A stretch of DNA of 64,000 nucleotides from Mycoemilia scoparia (Eukaryota > Kickxellomycota > Kickxellomycetes > Kickxellales > Kickxellaceae): NCBI GenBank assembly GCA_027575805.1, contig JANBPU010000057.1:21717-85716 (forward strand), in the 5' to 3' direction. The translations under genes and the position numbers were made by a program. The notes under the pieces were generated by a model, which was given only the letters and a program-made list of their open reading frames with translations, did not search any database and had not been told where the DNA came from. Below, one piece after another: positions 31,901-40,896 of this stretch. Positions within the stretch are counted from its first letter, which is position 1. Every line of letters starts with the position of its first letter.

Positions 31901-34900
31901 TTGTGTTTTTTGTGAAAATAGAGTTCCTGTGAGTCCGACTTTGGGCTGTGGCTCTCTTCAAGCTGGCGTCTCTTTCCACATACTACATTCTCTTTATTTT
32001 TAGGGATTTCATCATTTTCAGTCTTCGACTGAGCTACAGACAAGCGATTTGGGGGCTTTGTGCAAGTATCAATGTTCGCCCCTTCGGTATAGTAGTTATT
32101 TTCTGGGATATTTTCATCATTACTATTAGTGGATAAAGATGGCAAACCCAAATCGCTTTTAGAAACATATTGTGTTGGTGAAAAATCACGAGTACTACTA
32201 ACTAGAGGTGATTTAGATACATCATTTACATGTACAGTATTCTCTACAACAGCGGGCTGCTTTGCTGTATTAAAGCCTCCAAAACTCTTTAATAGCACTT
32301 TGGCATCTTCATCTTTCATGTCACCAAGGGGAACCTCCGGTGATTTCGTAGGAGTTTTAAGCACTGAAGTGGTGGCAGTTTTACTAACAGCAGCTTTTTT
32401 ACTGGCTTTTGAGCCTTTGTTATAGAATGGAGACTTGAATTTCCTTGGCCCTGTGTTGGTATTATTCTGGTGTTTTGCAACGCTAGGAGTTTTGTGCTGT
32501 AAAGCCTTTTTAATGGGGGTTCTCATGGGACTATTTTGGAAAGTGTTGGCTGGGCTTTTGTGTGAATCATCTCCAAGATGCTTATTATTTCGGAGTGGAG
32601 AAACAAAGGTCCTGTCAAGCACCTTCGCCTTTTTAATGCTTTCTTCTAGCAACCTTTCTAATGGGTCGTCCTTTTCATTCATTTGGTTCTGCTTTGTCAA
32701 CCCTTGTTCGTTTACAGTTGTCAAAGAGAGGGGTGATTTATATGCCTTGGAGCTGAAATAGCCCTGTTTCCTCTTGACACCGATAGTATTATTGTCAGTT
32801 GGAATAGCCAAGCTTGACCCCTTCCCGCTGGTAAATGATCTCACGTTGCTGGACTCCAAACCCTCTTCTACTGACTGTTTGCTATCTATTAACAAACCAT
32901 TATTTTCTAAGCCTTCGAATAGCTTTGTAGCCCGCTCCATGGCTTCGGATGAGACTTTTAAGACCTTCCCTCCAGCAGTTTGGAAGGCAGAAAAGCCCCC
33001 AGTATTCGAAAACTCTGAACTATCAATGATATCATCAAATAACCCAACTGTCCGTTTTACTTTCTCTGATGACTTGCTTTTTCCTTTACCGCTTGCAGGT
33101 TGGAATATAGAGTCGCTTTTTGGATCAAAAAGTCCTAGATCATCGCCAATACCTTCAAACATTTTAGCTGCACGCTCAAGCCCTTCCTTCTTTACTCTCA
33201 GTGCTTTACCACTTGCAGTCTTAAACATAGCCATATTGTCACTGTCATTATTGGCATTTGGCAGCTTTGTGCTAGTAACATGTGTGCTTGTGGACAGACC
33301 TTTTCGCTGAATGCTCTCACCGATGATTGATTCACCAACATTTTCAAGATTCATAGACGCAGCTTCATTATAGGATGAGGTATTGTCCTCAATAGTAACA
33401 ATCTTTTGTTGATTAATACTGGGTGGTAGATTTTGCCTCTGAGGCTCGGTCAAAGTCCGACCACTTTTATCATTGCTTACTCGATCTACTAAAGCCATCT
33501 TAATGTTCTTAGGAGATAATTCACCAGCTTCAATACTATCGAGCTCTTCAAGAAGGTCTTGTGTATTTTTACATTCGATTTCAAAACAATTATCATGCCT
33601 TTTCTCTTGATTTTCTAAATCTTGCGTTATATTTTCCAAGCCATCAATAGCTTGTGTATCAAAAGTCTTGATAAGGCTGTCGTCCATTGTAGGTTCATGA
33701 TCAATCTCGGTCTCTTTCTCACTGGATTGTACGAGCTTAGGACTGGTTCTATCTGCTACAGGCTCACTATTGTTATTTTTATGAGCCTCGTTCTGAATAT
33801 TATCGAAATTGGGTTCTGGGCTAAGGCTTCCTATATAGTCTTCTGTCAACATTGTATTTACAATTATGCTCTGCGATGGGAGAGTGTCATTGACAATTGG
33901 CGCCTTTTTTCTTTTTGGGGGCATAATGTCCAGGTTTATTATCTCTGAATCGACTATTAGAGAGCTTTGAGAACTGTTTTGCAATACTGGATCAATTGGC
34001 TGTGATGTAGATGATGGCGCCTGGATGCCTATATTGGACTCTGCTCCACAAACAACCATATCTTGTGGAATGACCGAATCGCTAATCGAATGTCGTAATG
34101 ATGAGGGTCTGCTTCCAACCTGAGAGGACCCCTCACTATCTTTCAATGTTTTGTCATCAGGCTTGATAATCTTATTCATTGGAGTTTCCCTTTGAAGAGA
34201 CCCAACGCGTGGTTTTTCAGTGCTTTTCTTCCCTGTTTCAATATTACTGAGGTTAATTTTAGAAACAATGACACTGCTTGTGCTTGCATCGTCTGTTTTG
34301 TCGCTACTTTTAGCTTCAGAAGCAAGCGATTTCATAGGTGTTTCTGACATCTCAATCCTTTTTTCATTATTTATTGGAGGTTCTCGTACAAGTGTTTTTG
34401 CCAAGAGGCTGTTATTTGTTCTATTTTTTCCTACAGTTGGTGTTGTCTGTGATGGAATTTGAGTTTGTTGGGTGGAATAAGGAGAACTGGGTTCATTAGA
34501 TTCAGCAGCAAAGTTTCTTGTTCTATTGCCTTTTGGTGTAACAGGAAAGTCTCCGGATTCAACTGCATTAATGGAATTTTTTGAATTATTGCTGGGTCTT
34601 GGAACTAATATACAGGGAACTAGTTAGTATAACTGGATACAGGCACAGAGAGCTTCCAAGGCTGAAAATCTACTTACTTTGGTCAAAATTTAGCATTCCC
34701 ACCAGCGATGGGTTCTGAAGCAATCGCATTCCTCCATTTCTTTGTAGAACTGGTGAAGGCCTGCTATCAATTCCCATTTTATGAAACATCAATGGACCCA
34801 TGGGTCCAGGAATTTCACCTTCTGAACTATAATCCTTGTCTATAGCCTTTTTACCCTTTGTCTTTATCCTGCTGATAAGCATTGGTGTTGGCAACCGCTC

Positions 34901-35596
34901 TTGTTGTGACAAATTCCTGAATCTTGGGTTTGTTGGCGAATCTACGGGTGTTTTTGCTCCAGGAGATGACATCACGGCCACATCCATTTCAGAATTTACA
35001 TAGCTGTCTCTGACCACGGAGATGCGTCTCTCAGGTTTTCGCGGTGTTTGTAAAGCGCCAGGACCTTCTGCAGATGGATCGGAGAGTAGGAGGCGAATAT
35101 GGTTGGGGGAAAATAAACACGGTGATGGGGATCGCATATCAGGAATGGCATTTTCTACATGCCTTGGTGTTTCAGGACCTTCCTGTCTATTCGCTGGTGC
35201 TTCAAGCGCTGTATCGACCGTGATCTCACTTGGGCATGTTGATTCGTGGCTTTTGAGTGGCTCTTCATTTTCGTCATTAATCTACAATGCAATAAGGGTA
35301 GTTAGATGCTCTGCGCTATGTATCACATTGCTATGCTGCTTCAAGCCAAAGCAAATTTCACATACTTCAACAGAGGTATTATCATTATTCCCCGCTATTA
35401 CATTTTTGGTCTGTTGTGGTCTACTTTGTACAGCTTCATTGGGCACCAGTTGCAACCACCTGCGAGTGGTTGAACTTCTCGAAGAGGAAGGTCTGTTATA
35501 TATGGTTACTTTATACGAATTGCCTTCAATGTCGACACATATATTTTGAGAATTTGAAATGCTATGGATATCAGTGTCATCTTTAGGTAAAGTCAT
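28913..35596 (-). CDS. BRCA2: BRCA2 homologue (RAD51 mediator)
   Basis: Seven exons on the minus strand: 35596-35366, 35281-34678, 34604-30646, 30574-30278, 30202-30103, 30021-29690 and 29407-28913. Phases agree throughout, giving 2005 residues. Three BRC repeats begin at Phe 739, 779 and 819 (FKTASGK, FQPASGK, FQTAGGK), each followed by an LFDE-like element (KMFEGI, GLFDDI, KLFEGL). The DNA-binding module follows: the helical domain from about 1455 (WVGNHYRWVLWQMARLVRRFP), OB1 (ELTDGWYGITGQCD, GDKIIACGAK), OB2 (WYEKLGLKP, GILDVVVIRRYPLCYMET), a charged helical tower insert (KKEEEKREVEYQEAKQQRLQ), the return strand (TPLFKLRVCDYP, EEGKRYH) and OB3. BRCA2 loads RAD51 on RPA-coated single-stranded DNA, usually with DSS1. 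The N-terminal half is disordered. The start could lie in a further upstream exon. It is divergent from TPA1. Confidence 0.94.
32890..33225 (-). repeat. Three BRC repeats at an exact 40-residue period
   Basis: The key Phe codons lie at 33225-33223, 33105-33103 and 32985-32983, so the spacing is 120 nt each time. The repeats share FxxAxGK and an LFDE-like second element but differ elsewhere, so they are not a recent perfect duplication. The third has Gly in place of the Ser of FxxASGK. Confidence 0.85.
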
Positions 35597-35894
35597 ATCA
35601 TATACCAAAGACTAAACAATTGTAAGCGTATCTAAATATATATATGTATGCTAGCAAAATGACATAGATGAGCAATAGCCATAAGCGAGGAATCAAAGCC
35701 TAGACAGCCCGGTTGTGAGTTAAATACTTGAAATGCTAGTTTGACACCAACAATACACGACACAATTCGATTTGATTAGATCTGATAAATTCCGATTTTG
35801 GAATTTATGTGCAGCATCATCAAAAAAATTTCAGCACTTCGTTTTCATTTCCAGAGTTACTTGTGAGCAACAAAGTGGCCGATCCTAAATAACT
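35597..35894. promoter_or_regulatory. Shared divergent promoter BRCA2 / TPA1
   Basis: There are 298 bp between the two divergent start codons. The region is A/T-rich, with a TA-run near 35637-35647 on the BRCA2 side and an A-run (caaaaaaattt, about 35820-35831) on the TPA1 side. No upstream gene fits in the space, so both promoters must lie here. No ACGCG cell-cycle box is present. Confidence 0.5.
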
Positions 35895-37643
35895 ATGTCA
35901 ACCGAGCAACACCAGGAGCTGTCCAGCGTACACTCATGCTTTGGCAAAGGCTTATTTACGCCCGAAGCCCAGGAAGAGAATATCAGGTGCTACGCAAATT
36001 CGCAGCCCTTCCGCCATTGCTGCCTTCGCCCTATTTTTAACGAGGGACTTCTTGGCAAGGTGAGAAAGGAGCTTCTTGACTATTTGCACTTTACGCTCAA
36101 GGAAACGGATATCTACAAATTCCATCAGTCAGGGGACCTGGCCAATCTGGACGGTCTCCCTGACCACGAGAAGGCGAAACTACAGAGTGTTCAGAAGATG
36201 CGGGATGCAATTTATTCACAAGAGTTCCGAGATTATATAGACAAGATAACCGGATGTGGTCCATTGTCGGGATCACGCACAGACATGAGCGCCAATATAT
36301 ATAAAGATGGCGATCACTTGCTCCTTCACGACGACGCCATTGGCGACAGAAGAGTGTCCTATATTCTCTACATGCCCGATCCTGACGATGAAGAGGACCA
36401 TGGCGATTGGAACCCAGAGAATGGCGGCGCTTTGGAGTTATACCCGCGCGAAAACAAAGGTAGCTGGGCCCCCGCAGTGTCGCCAACAAAGAAGGTTCCT
36501 CCGATGTGGAACCAGATGGCCATGTTTATAGTATCTCCGGGAGAAACACACCACGCTGTAGAAGAAATTGCGTCAGAAAAGAAGAACAAATGGAGGCTCA
36601 GCATCCAGGGCTGGTTCCACTACCCACAGCCAGGCGAGCCTGGATATCGTGTCGACCAGATGACTGATGTCGGCGAGGCAACGCTGAAACAAATAGAGGC
36701 AAAAGAAAGCAGAAAGTCTGGAGAAAAGGGCGATGAATTTGTCTCGTACGAAAAGCCCGTTGAATCAGTATCCACGCCGTACACTCAGCAGGATAAGGAA
36801 TATCTGGCAAAATACATGAACCCACACTACTTGGACAAAAATAACCTGGCAACCATATCCGATGCCTTTGCCGAAGAGTCATCCGTCCAGCTAGGACGCT
36901 TTTTGAACAATAATCTAATAGAAAAGCTATTGGCTCTGATTGGCGACATTGACAAAGAGGATGGGATGTGCAGATCGCGTGTCCCATCTCATGGCACTGG
37001 CGAGGTTGGTCGCTGGCGAGCAGTTCGGTCACCTGTACTTCGACGCTTTCTCAAGCTCGATGGAGAACTAGTTTCAAACACAGCACAGTCGCATAACCAG
37101 CAATTGCCATCGGAGGTCACGAACAGGCCCCAGCCATATTACGACAACCTAGAACTGCTTTCCAATATTTTAGCAGACGTCCGTGACAATCTGTTTGGGT
37201 CAGAAGCCTACGCACGCTGGTTGGCACACGTTAGCACATTAACACTGAAGTCACGCAGGGGCATTGCTCGCCGCTTCAGGTCGGGGTTGGATTACACTCT
37301 GGCATCTCCTGAAGGAACATCTGGCGTCCTCGACTCGGTCCTATGTCTGGCTCCCAGGATTGGTGCAGACGCCGAGGAAAAATGGGCTAGCGGCGATGTC
37401 GGTGGCTACGAGTGCTATATTTCTACAGAGGACGACGAAGACGATGATGCCTCTGTGTATCGCCATGCCAGCGAGGACACCACCCTACTGACCGTACCGG
37501 CTGGATGGAATACCCTAAACCTTGTCCTTCGCGACGAAGGGATTCTTAGGTTTGTGAAATACGTTAGCGCCTTTGCGCCCGCCTCGCGCTGGGATGTGGC
37601 ATTCGAATACGACATAGATAGCGCTGGCGAAGACGAAGAATAG
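35895..37643 (+). CDS. TPA1: TPA1/OGFOD1-type prolyl hydroxylase (2-oxoglutarate/Fe(II) dioxygenase)
   Basis: An uninterrupted 582-codon frame from the ATG at 35895. The N-terminal half is a double-stranded beta-helix dioxygenase with the iron-binding H145-x-D147 (LLLHDDAIGDRRVSYILYM), distal H220 (SPGETHHAVEE) and the 2-oxoglutarate Arg R234 (WRLSIQGWFHYP). NGGALELYPRE and the Tpa1 hallmark SGSRTDMSANIYKDGDHL are also present. The C-terminal half is the second, non-catalytic Tpa1/Ofd1-type domain, ending in an acidic tail. This family hydroxylates a prolyl residue of ribosomal protein uS12 (Rps23). It affects translation termination accuracy, mRNA decay and, through Ofd1-like members, the oxygen response. 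Length is close to yeast Tpa1 (about 640). No intron is seen. It is divergent from BRCA2. Confidence 0.93.
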   Translation: MSTEQHQELSSVHSCFGKGLFTPEAQEENIRCYANSQPFRHCCLRPIFNEGLLGKVRKELLDYLHFTLKETDIYKFHQSGDLANLDGLPDHEKAKLQSVQKMRDAIYSQEFRDYIDKITGCGPLSGSRTDMSANIYKDGDHLLLHDDAIGDRRVSYILYMPDPDDEEDHGDWNPENGGALELYPRENKGSWAPAVSPTKKVPPMWNQMAMFIVSPGETHHAVEEIASEKKNKWRLSIQGWFHYPQPGEPGYRVDQMTDVGEATLKQIEAKESRKSGEKGDEFVSYEKPVESVSTPYTQQDKEYLAKYMNPHYLDKNNLATISDAFAEESSVQLGRFLNNNLIEKLLALIGDIDKEDGMCRSRVPSHGTGEVGRWRAVRSPVLRRFLKLDGELVSNTAQSHNQQLPSEVTNRPQPYYDNLELLSNILADVRDNLFGSEAYARWLAHVSTLTLKSRRGIARRFRSGLDYTLASPEGTSGVLDSVLCLAPRIGADAEEKWASGDVGGYECYISTEDDEDDDASVYRHASEDTTLLTVPAGWNTLNLVLRDEGILRFVKYVSAFAPASRWDVAFEYDIDSAGEDEE

Positions 37644-39360
37644 TATGCTTCCCCAAAGGAGATCTGATGACATTCTGCCCTATAGCTTTTAGACTTCGAC
37701 CCGTCATGCTTAGAATAATATTTTTGTAAACTCATGGACACCAGCACCCTTGATTTTGTCTAAATGATGAGATTCTACATGTGATCATACGCAGATTGGA
37801 AGCGTATTTGAGTAGAGCAAGTCTTGGCTAAAACAGCTGCCATCACGCCACAATTGGCTGTGATATTCTACTGGGCCCATCTCTGTCCAATATGGAAATA
37901 ATTTTTGAGGGGTTAGTCACACATTTGGCTGTGATTGCGCCTATAATCATTCACCCTTCAAAAATTATTACCCATATTGCCACTCAATGCATACTGAAAT
38001 TTCTGGGCATAGGATTGGCAACAGGGATATTGCAGGAATTCTGTGTCTTTATTGATATTGCCCGTCTTTATCTGGGTAGAATCTAGACCAGTCTTGGCCT
38101 CAGCTTATGCCAAGCACCGAAAATGGCATTTCATAAGCACCCCATTATATAATAAATAGCCCCCAAATATTATTCAATTTGCTGTAAATGTTCCAGTATG
38201 ATCACAGACACCCAAAAGCATCAAAATGAGGATAACGATGATCATATAGTCCTGGATCGATGGTCGGCTGTGACTGCTTGCCAAGGGCTGATTTGTTTAG
38301 AACAATCGCGAGAAATGCCGGACAAGCATTCTTGGTACTTGCAAGGAGCCTCATATCTCCAGCATGAGATTCCTCTGGAAAACAGGTCATTCCGTCTGAA
38401 CACAGATACCCTTTGCATTGGCGTATGGCCGTGCCAAGCAGAATAAAAGCCCGGGGCATGGTGTGCAGACAAAGGCCGTAGAAGCAGGGCGATTTGAAGG
38501 CAACCAGCCTGGCAGCCAAGCACCATGCATCGGCGCATATGCGAGATATGACCAGCTTAAGCCTTGCGGCACAGAGGGACAGATAGGAAAGCGTGGACTG
38601 GGATTAGCCTTGGCAGATGCGAATGTACGTGCTACTTGCCTGTGTACGTCTACTAACATTTCTTCAAGTAGACGGGGGCGGGGCAAGCCAGTGTGGCACA
38701 CGATGCCGCAATGGACTAACCACAGTTACTATCAGCTTAATTCAAAACCAATCTGGGCAATTCAGGGGTATCTCTGGGCGGCAACTCAGAGCGATAATTA
38801 TAGAACACAAAGCGATGGAGTGGTGGCGCTGATGTGTGGAGTGGGGTAAAGAAAACGGAGCCGTCGAAAAGCCCGTCTTGCTTGGAATTCTTTGCCAGCG
38901 CCAGCCAGATTCCCAAGGCACCAATAGGCAGATGTGGAGGCGGGCAAAGCCAGGGCAGCTGAAATAAACTCCTGATAGACTTTGCAGAACCGAGAGTCTG
39001 AGCCAGGGTCAGCGCATCATCTGCCCGGACTTGCATCAAGGAAGGCACTGGCAAAATCTAAGTGGGCCACATCATGGGGCAGAGACAAAAATAGAGGTGC
39101 ACCGTGTTGAGGAGGGTGGAAGAGCGTATTGCTGAAAAGAAAGCCATGGAAGAAAGCAAAGCGCCAAAGTCAGGTGATGAGGGATGGGGCAGTGTTTGTC
39201 TCCAAGCCTGTGTGTACTAAAATGGACTTCCTACACTTCCCACCAGATGCAGCAGTATCCATGCTACTGTTCTGCAGCTGCCCACTGCTGTGCCAGCTGG
39301 TCCTTCTTTGCTCATCTATGACACATTATCTGTGACACAGAATGCCAAGCCCACGAAAAA
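37644..39360. other. Intergenic region upstream of the small Pro-rich gene
   Basis: About 1.7 kb with no convincing gene. The longest open frames (for example 38418-38849 on +) have no recognisable domain, and frames of similar length exist on both strands. It contains palindromic element copy B (37893-37974). Confidence 0.4.
37893..37974. mobile_element. Palindromic MITE-like element, copy B
   Basis: The shortest copy (82 bp). The left arm is TGGAAATAATTTTTGAGG and the right arm read backwards is TGGGTAATAATTTTTGAAG; TA flanks both ends. The interior (cacacatttggctgtg) matches cacacatttggc in copy A. Confidence 0.65.
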
Positions 39361-39368
39361 ATATAAAT
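39361..39368 (+). promoter_or_regulatory. TATA box of the small Pro-rich gene
   Basis: An ATATAAAT motif after an A-run (cgaaaaaatataaatacc), followed by a C/T-rich leader. It lies about 160 bp upstream of the start codon at 39524, which fits a TATA-directed transcript with a leader of about 120-130 nt. Confidence 0.5.
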
Positions 39369-39446
39369 ACCATTAGCCACGCCGCTCGCTCCTTGTCTCT
39401 TCCAATACTTTCTTCTGATCTTGCCTTTTCCAACAACTTTGAGGAT

Positions 39447-39527
39447 ATGACTAGCCATTGGATTCGCGCTTCCCACCAGCAAATGCTAATTTATAAACAG
39501 CTCTACAAACTAAAACCGAAACTATGA
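39447..39527 (+). promoter_or_regulatory. Upstream ORF overlapping the main start codon (ATGA)
   Basis: A 26-codon frame opens with the ATG at 39447, downstream of the TATA box, and stops with the TGA at 39525-39527. That stop shares bases with the start of the downstream gene (ATGA at 39524-39527). The same frame is open back to an ATG at 39342, but that lies upstream of the TATA box. The arrangement would allow termination-coupled reinitiation, or could repress the main ORF. This is inference from sequence. Confidence 0.5.
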
Positions 39528-39808
39528 GTCATTCAGAAAGTTATCTCTACACGCCGCCAACCACACCGGCCCCCTGGCCCCAGTGGTCGCTGCCCTCGAA
39601 CCCTACCACCGACCAGGCTGATGGAGCAAAGCAGCAGCCCCCTTACTCGCCCCCAGACGATACCGACAGCCTCTTCCCGCCTTTGGAAGACCTTGATACA
39701 GACTATGCTCCTCCTCCACCGTCGTCAGGCATGCTGCAGTGCCATTGCGGCTATAGCACCGACTACCCAGAGGCATTCGATAAGCACTCTTGCTTCAGCT
39801 ACGAGTAA
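39524..39808 (+). CDS. Small proline-rich protein with C-terminal CxC...HxxC motif
   Basis: A 94-residue protein that I do not recognise. Support for a real gene is the TATA box, the pyrimidine-rich leader, GC-rich coding-type sequence and a consistent composition. It is Pro/Ser/Asp-rich with repeated PP (YTPPTTPAPWPQW, PPYSPPDD, YAPPPPSSG). It ends in a compact segment with C-H-C, a 13-residue spacer, then H-S-C (CHCGYSTDYPEAFDKHSC), which could bind one zinc ion. No signal peptide or membrane segment is seen. PPY-like motifs could bind WW domains. A short regulatory adaptor is possible, but function is unknown. Confidence 0.55.
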   Translation: MSHSESYLYTPPTTPAPWPQWSLPSNPTTDQADGAKQQPPYSPPDDTDSLFPPLEDLDTDYAPPPPSSGMLQCHCGYSTDYPEAFDKHSCFSYE

Positions 39809-40822
39809 GCGGCCATTAGGCCCCAAATCCCAATAGAGACTGCCTATTAGTCAGCATCGTTCCGCTTACACCATCGCTTTTGCCACACAATTCTCCTATC
39901 TGGAAAGCTTATGGCCACCGAACACCACTGATGGCATATCACATGCCCAATGCCCAAGAATGCGTCGAGATTCAAAGACACCAATTCGCATGCATCAACA
40001 CAATAACTGACCCGGCGTATTTATCCAAGAGGAGAATTGAATGTGACGTATTGCTTTATAGGATCCAAGATTTAGTATCGCCCCTTGAGGCTGTGGTCTT
40101 GGGGCTTGCACTTCAGCCATGTCATCGGGACTTTTGCGTCTCATACTTTTATCTTCCCCGAGCACAAGCTACTATTTACATGAGCCGCAACCAAAGTGGC
40201 ATTATTTATTTATTTATATTTCCATATTTCGTTATTATGTATCTACTGTATTACCTTTCCTTTCAGCTTCAATAAAAATCATGTACTATTAAATATTTGC
40301 TCTAACTCTTTTTAAAGTTTTGTGATCTCCACCCACCCCTAGTCCTTGATAAAGCCTATTTTTCGCTGCCAGTTCTTTTTTTGGAAGCATGCCAACTTTA
40401 GCTTCAATTATTGTTAATCAATAGTCAAATCCAGAAATTGAATAATTCCTAGCAGGCCTCCTGTAGGCGATGTATACTTGAAGTAACTTCAATCCTTTTT
40501 TATTATGAAGGGAAACTCCATCACACACACACACACAATAACCATTGAAGTTTTTAAAAGATAAAAAGCAATAATCTAATTTAAATATAATCATGGTTTG
40601 ATTTTCAAACCCAAGATGTAAACAAACGGAGCGACCAATACTTTTTGGAGTAAACAAAAAAGGCAAATGGATGGTGTGTAAAGTTAAGAGACATATAAGC
40701 TCTTCTCCTCCTCCTTTTTTATTAACCATCCCGCCTTCACCAAAGCCGATATATTTTGCATTAGCCTTGTTATTTTCCAAGAACCTACTCTACTTTTCTT
40801 TCCATCTTTATATATAAAGTCC
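39809..40822. other. Intergenic region upstream of MCM4
   Basis: About 1 kb with no recognised gene. It contains a short CA-repeat (about 40522-40536), A/T-rich 3' sequences after the small gene, and a TATA-like run (tttatatataaag, about 40807-40819) close to the MCM4 start. Confidence 0.4.
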
Positions 40823-40827
40823 ACGCG
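40823..40827. promoter_or_regulatory. ACGCG (MCB core) upstream of MCM4
   Basis: ccACGCGcag lies 70 bp before the MCM4 start codon. ACGCG is the core of the MluI cell-cycle box bound by MBF-type factors that drive G1/S transcription of replication genes in fungi. One copy of a 5-bp motif is weak evidence on its own; the gene context makes it worth noting. Confidence 0.35.
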
Positions 40828-40896
40828 CAGATATTAATACTTGGCCAGTAGCCTTGTACGATTGATTGAGAAAATAATAATAACAATACTGATAGC

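Noticed and set aside
38418..38849. 143-codon open frame as a gene
   Set aside because: No domain, no coding-type composition, and open frames of comparable length on the other strand.
39880..40275. 131-codon frame downstream of the small Pro-rich gene
   Set aside because: It starts at TTG, turns A/T-rich and hydrophobic only by composition, and lies where a 3'UTR is expected.
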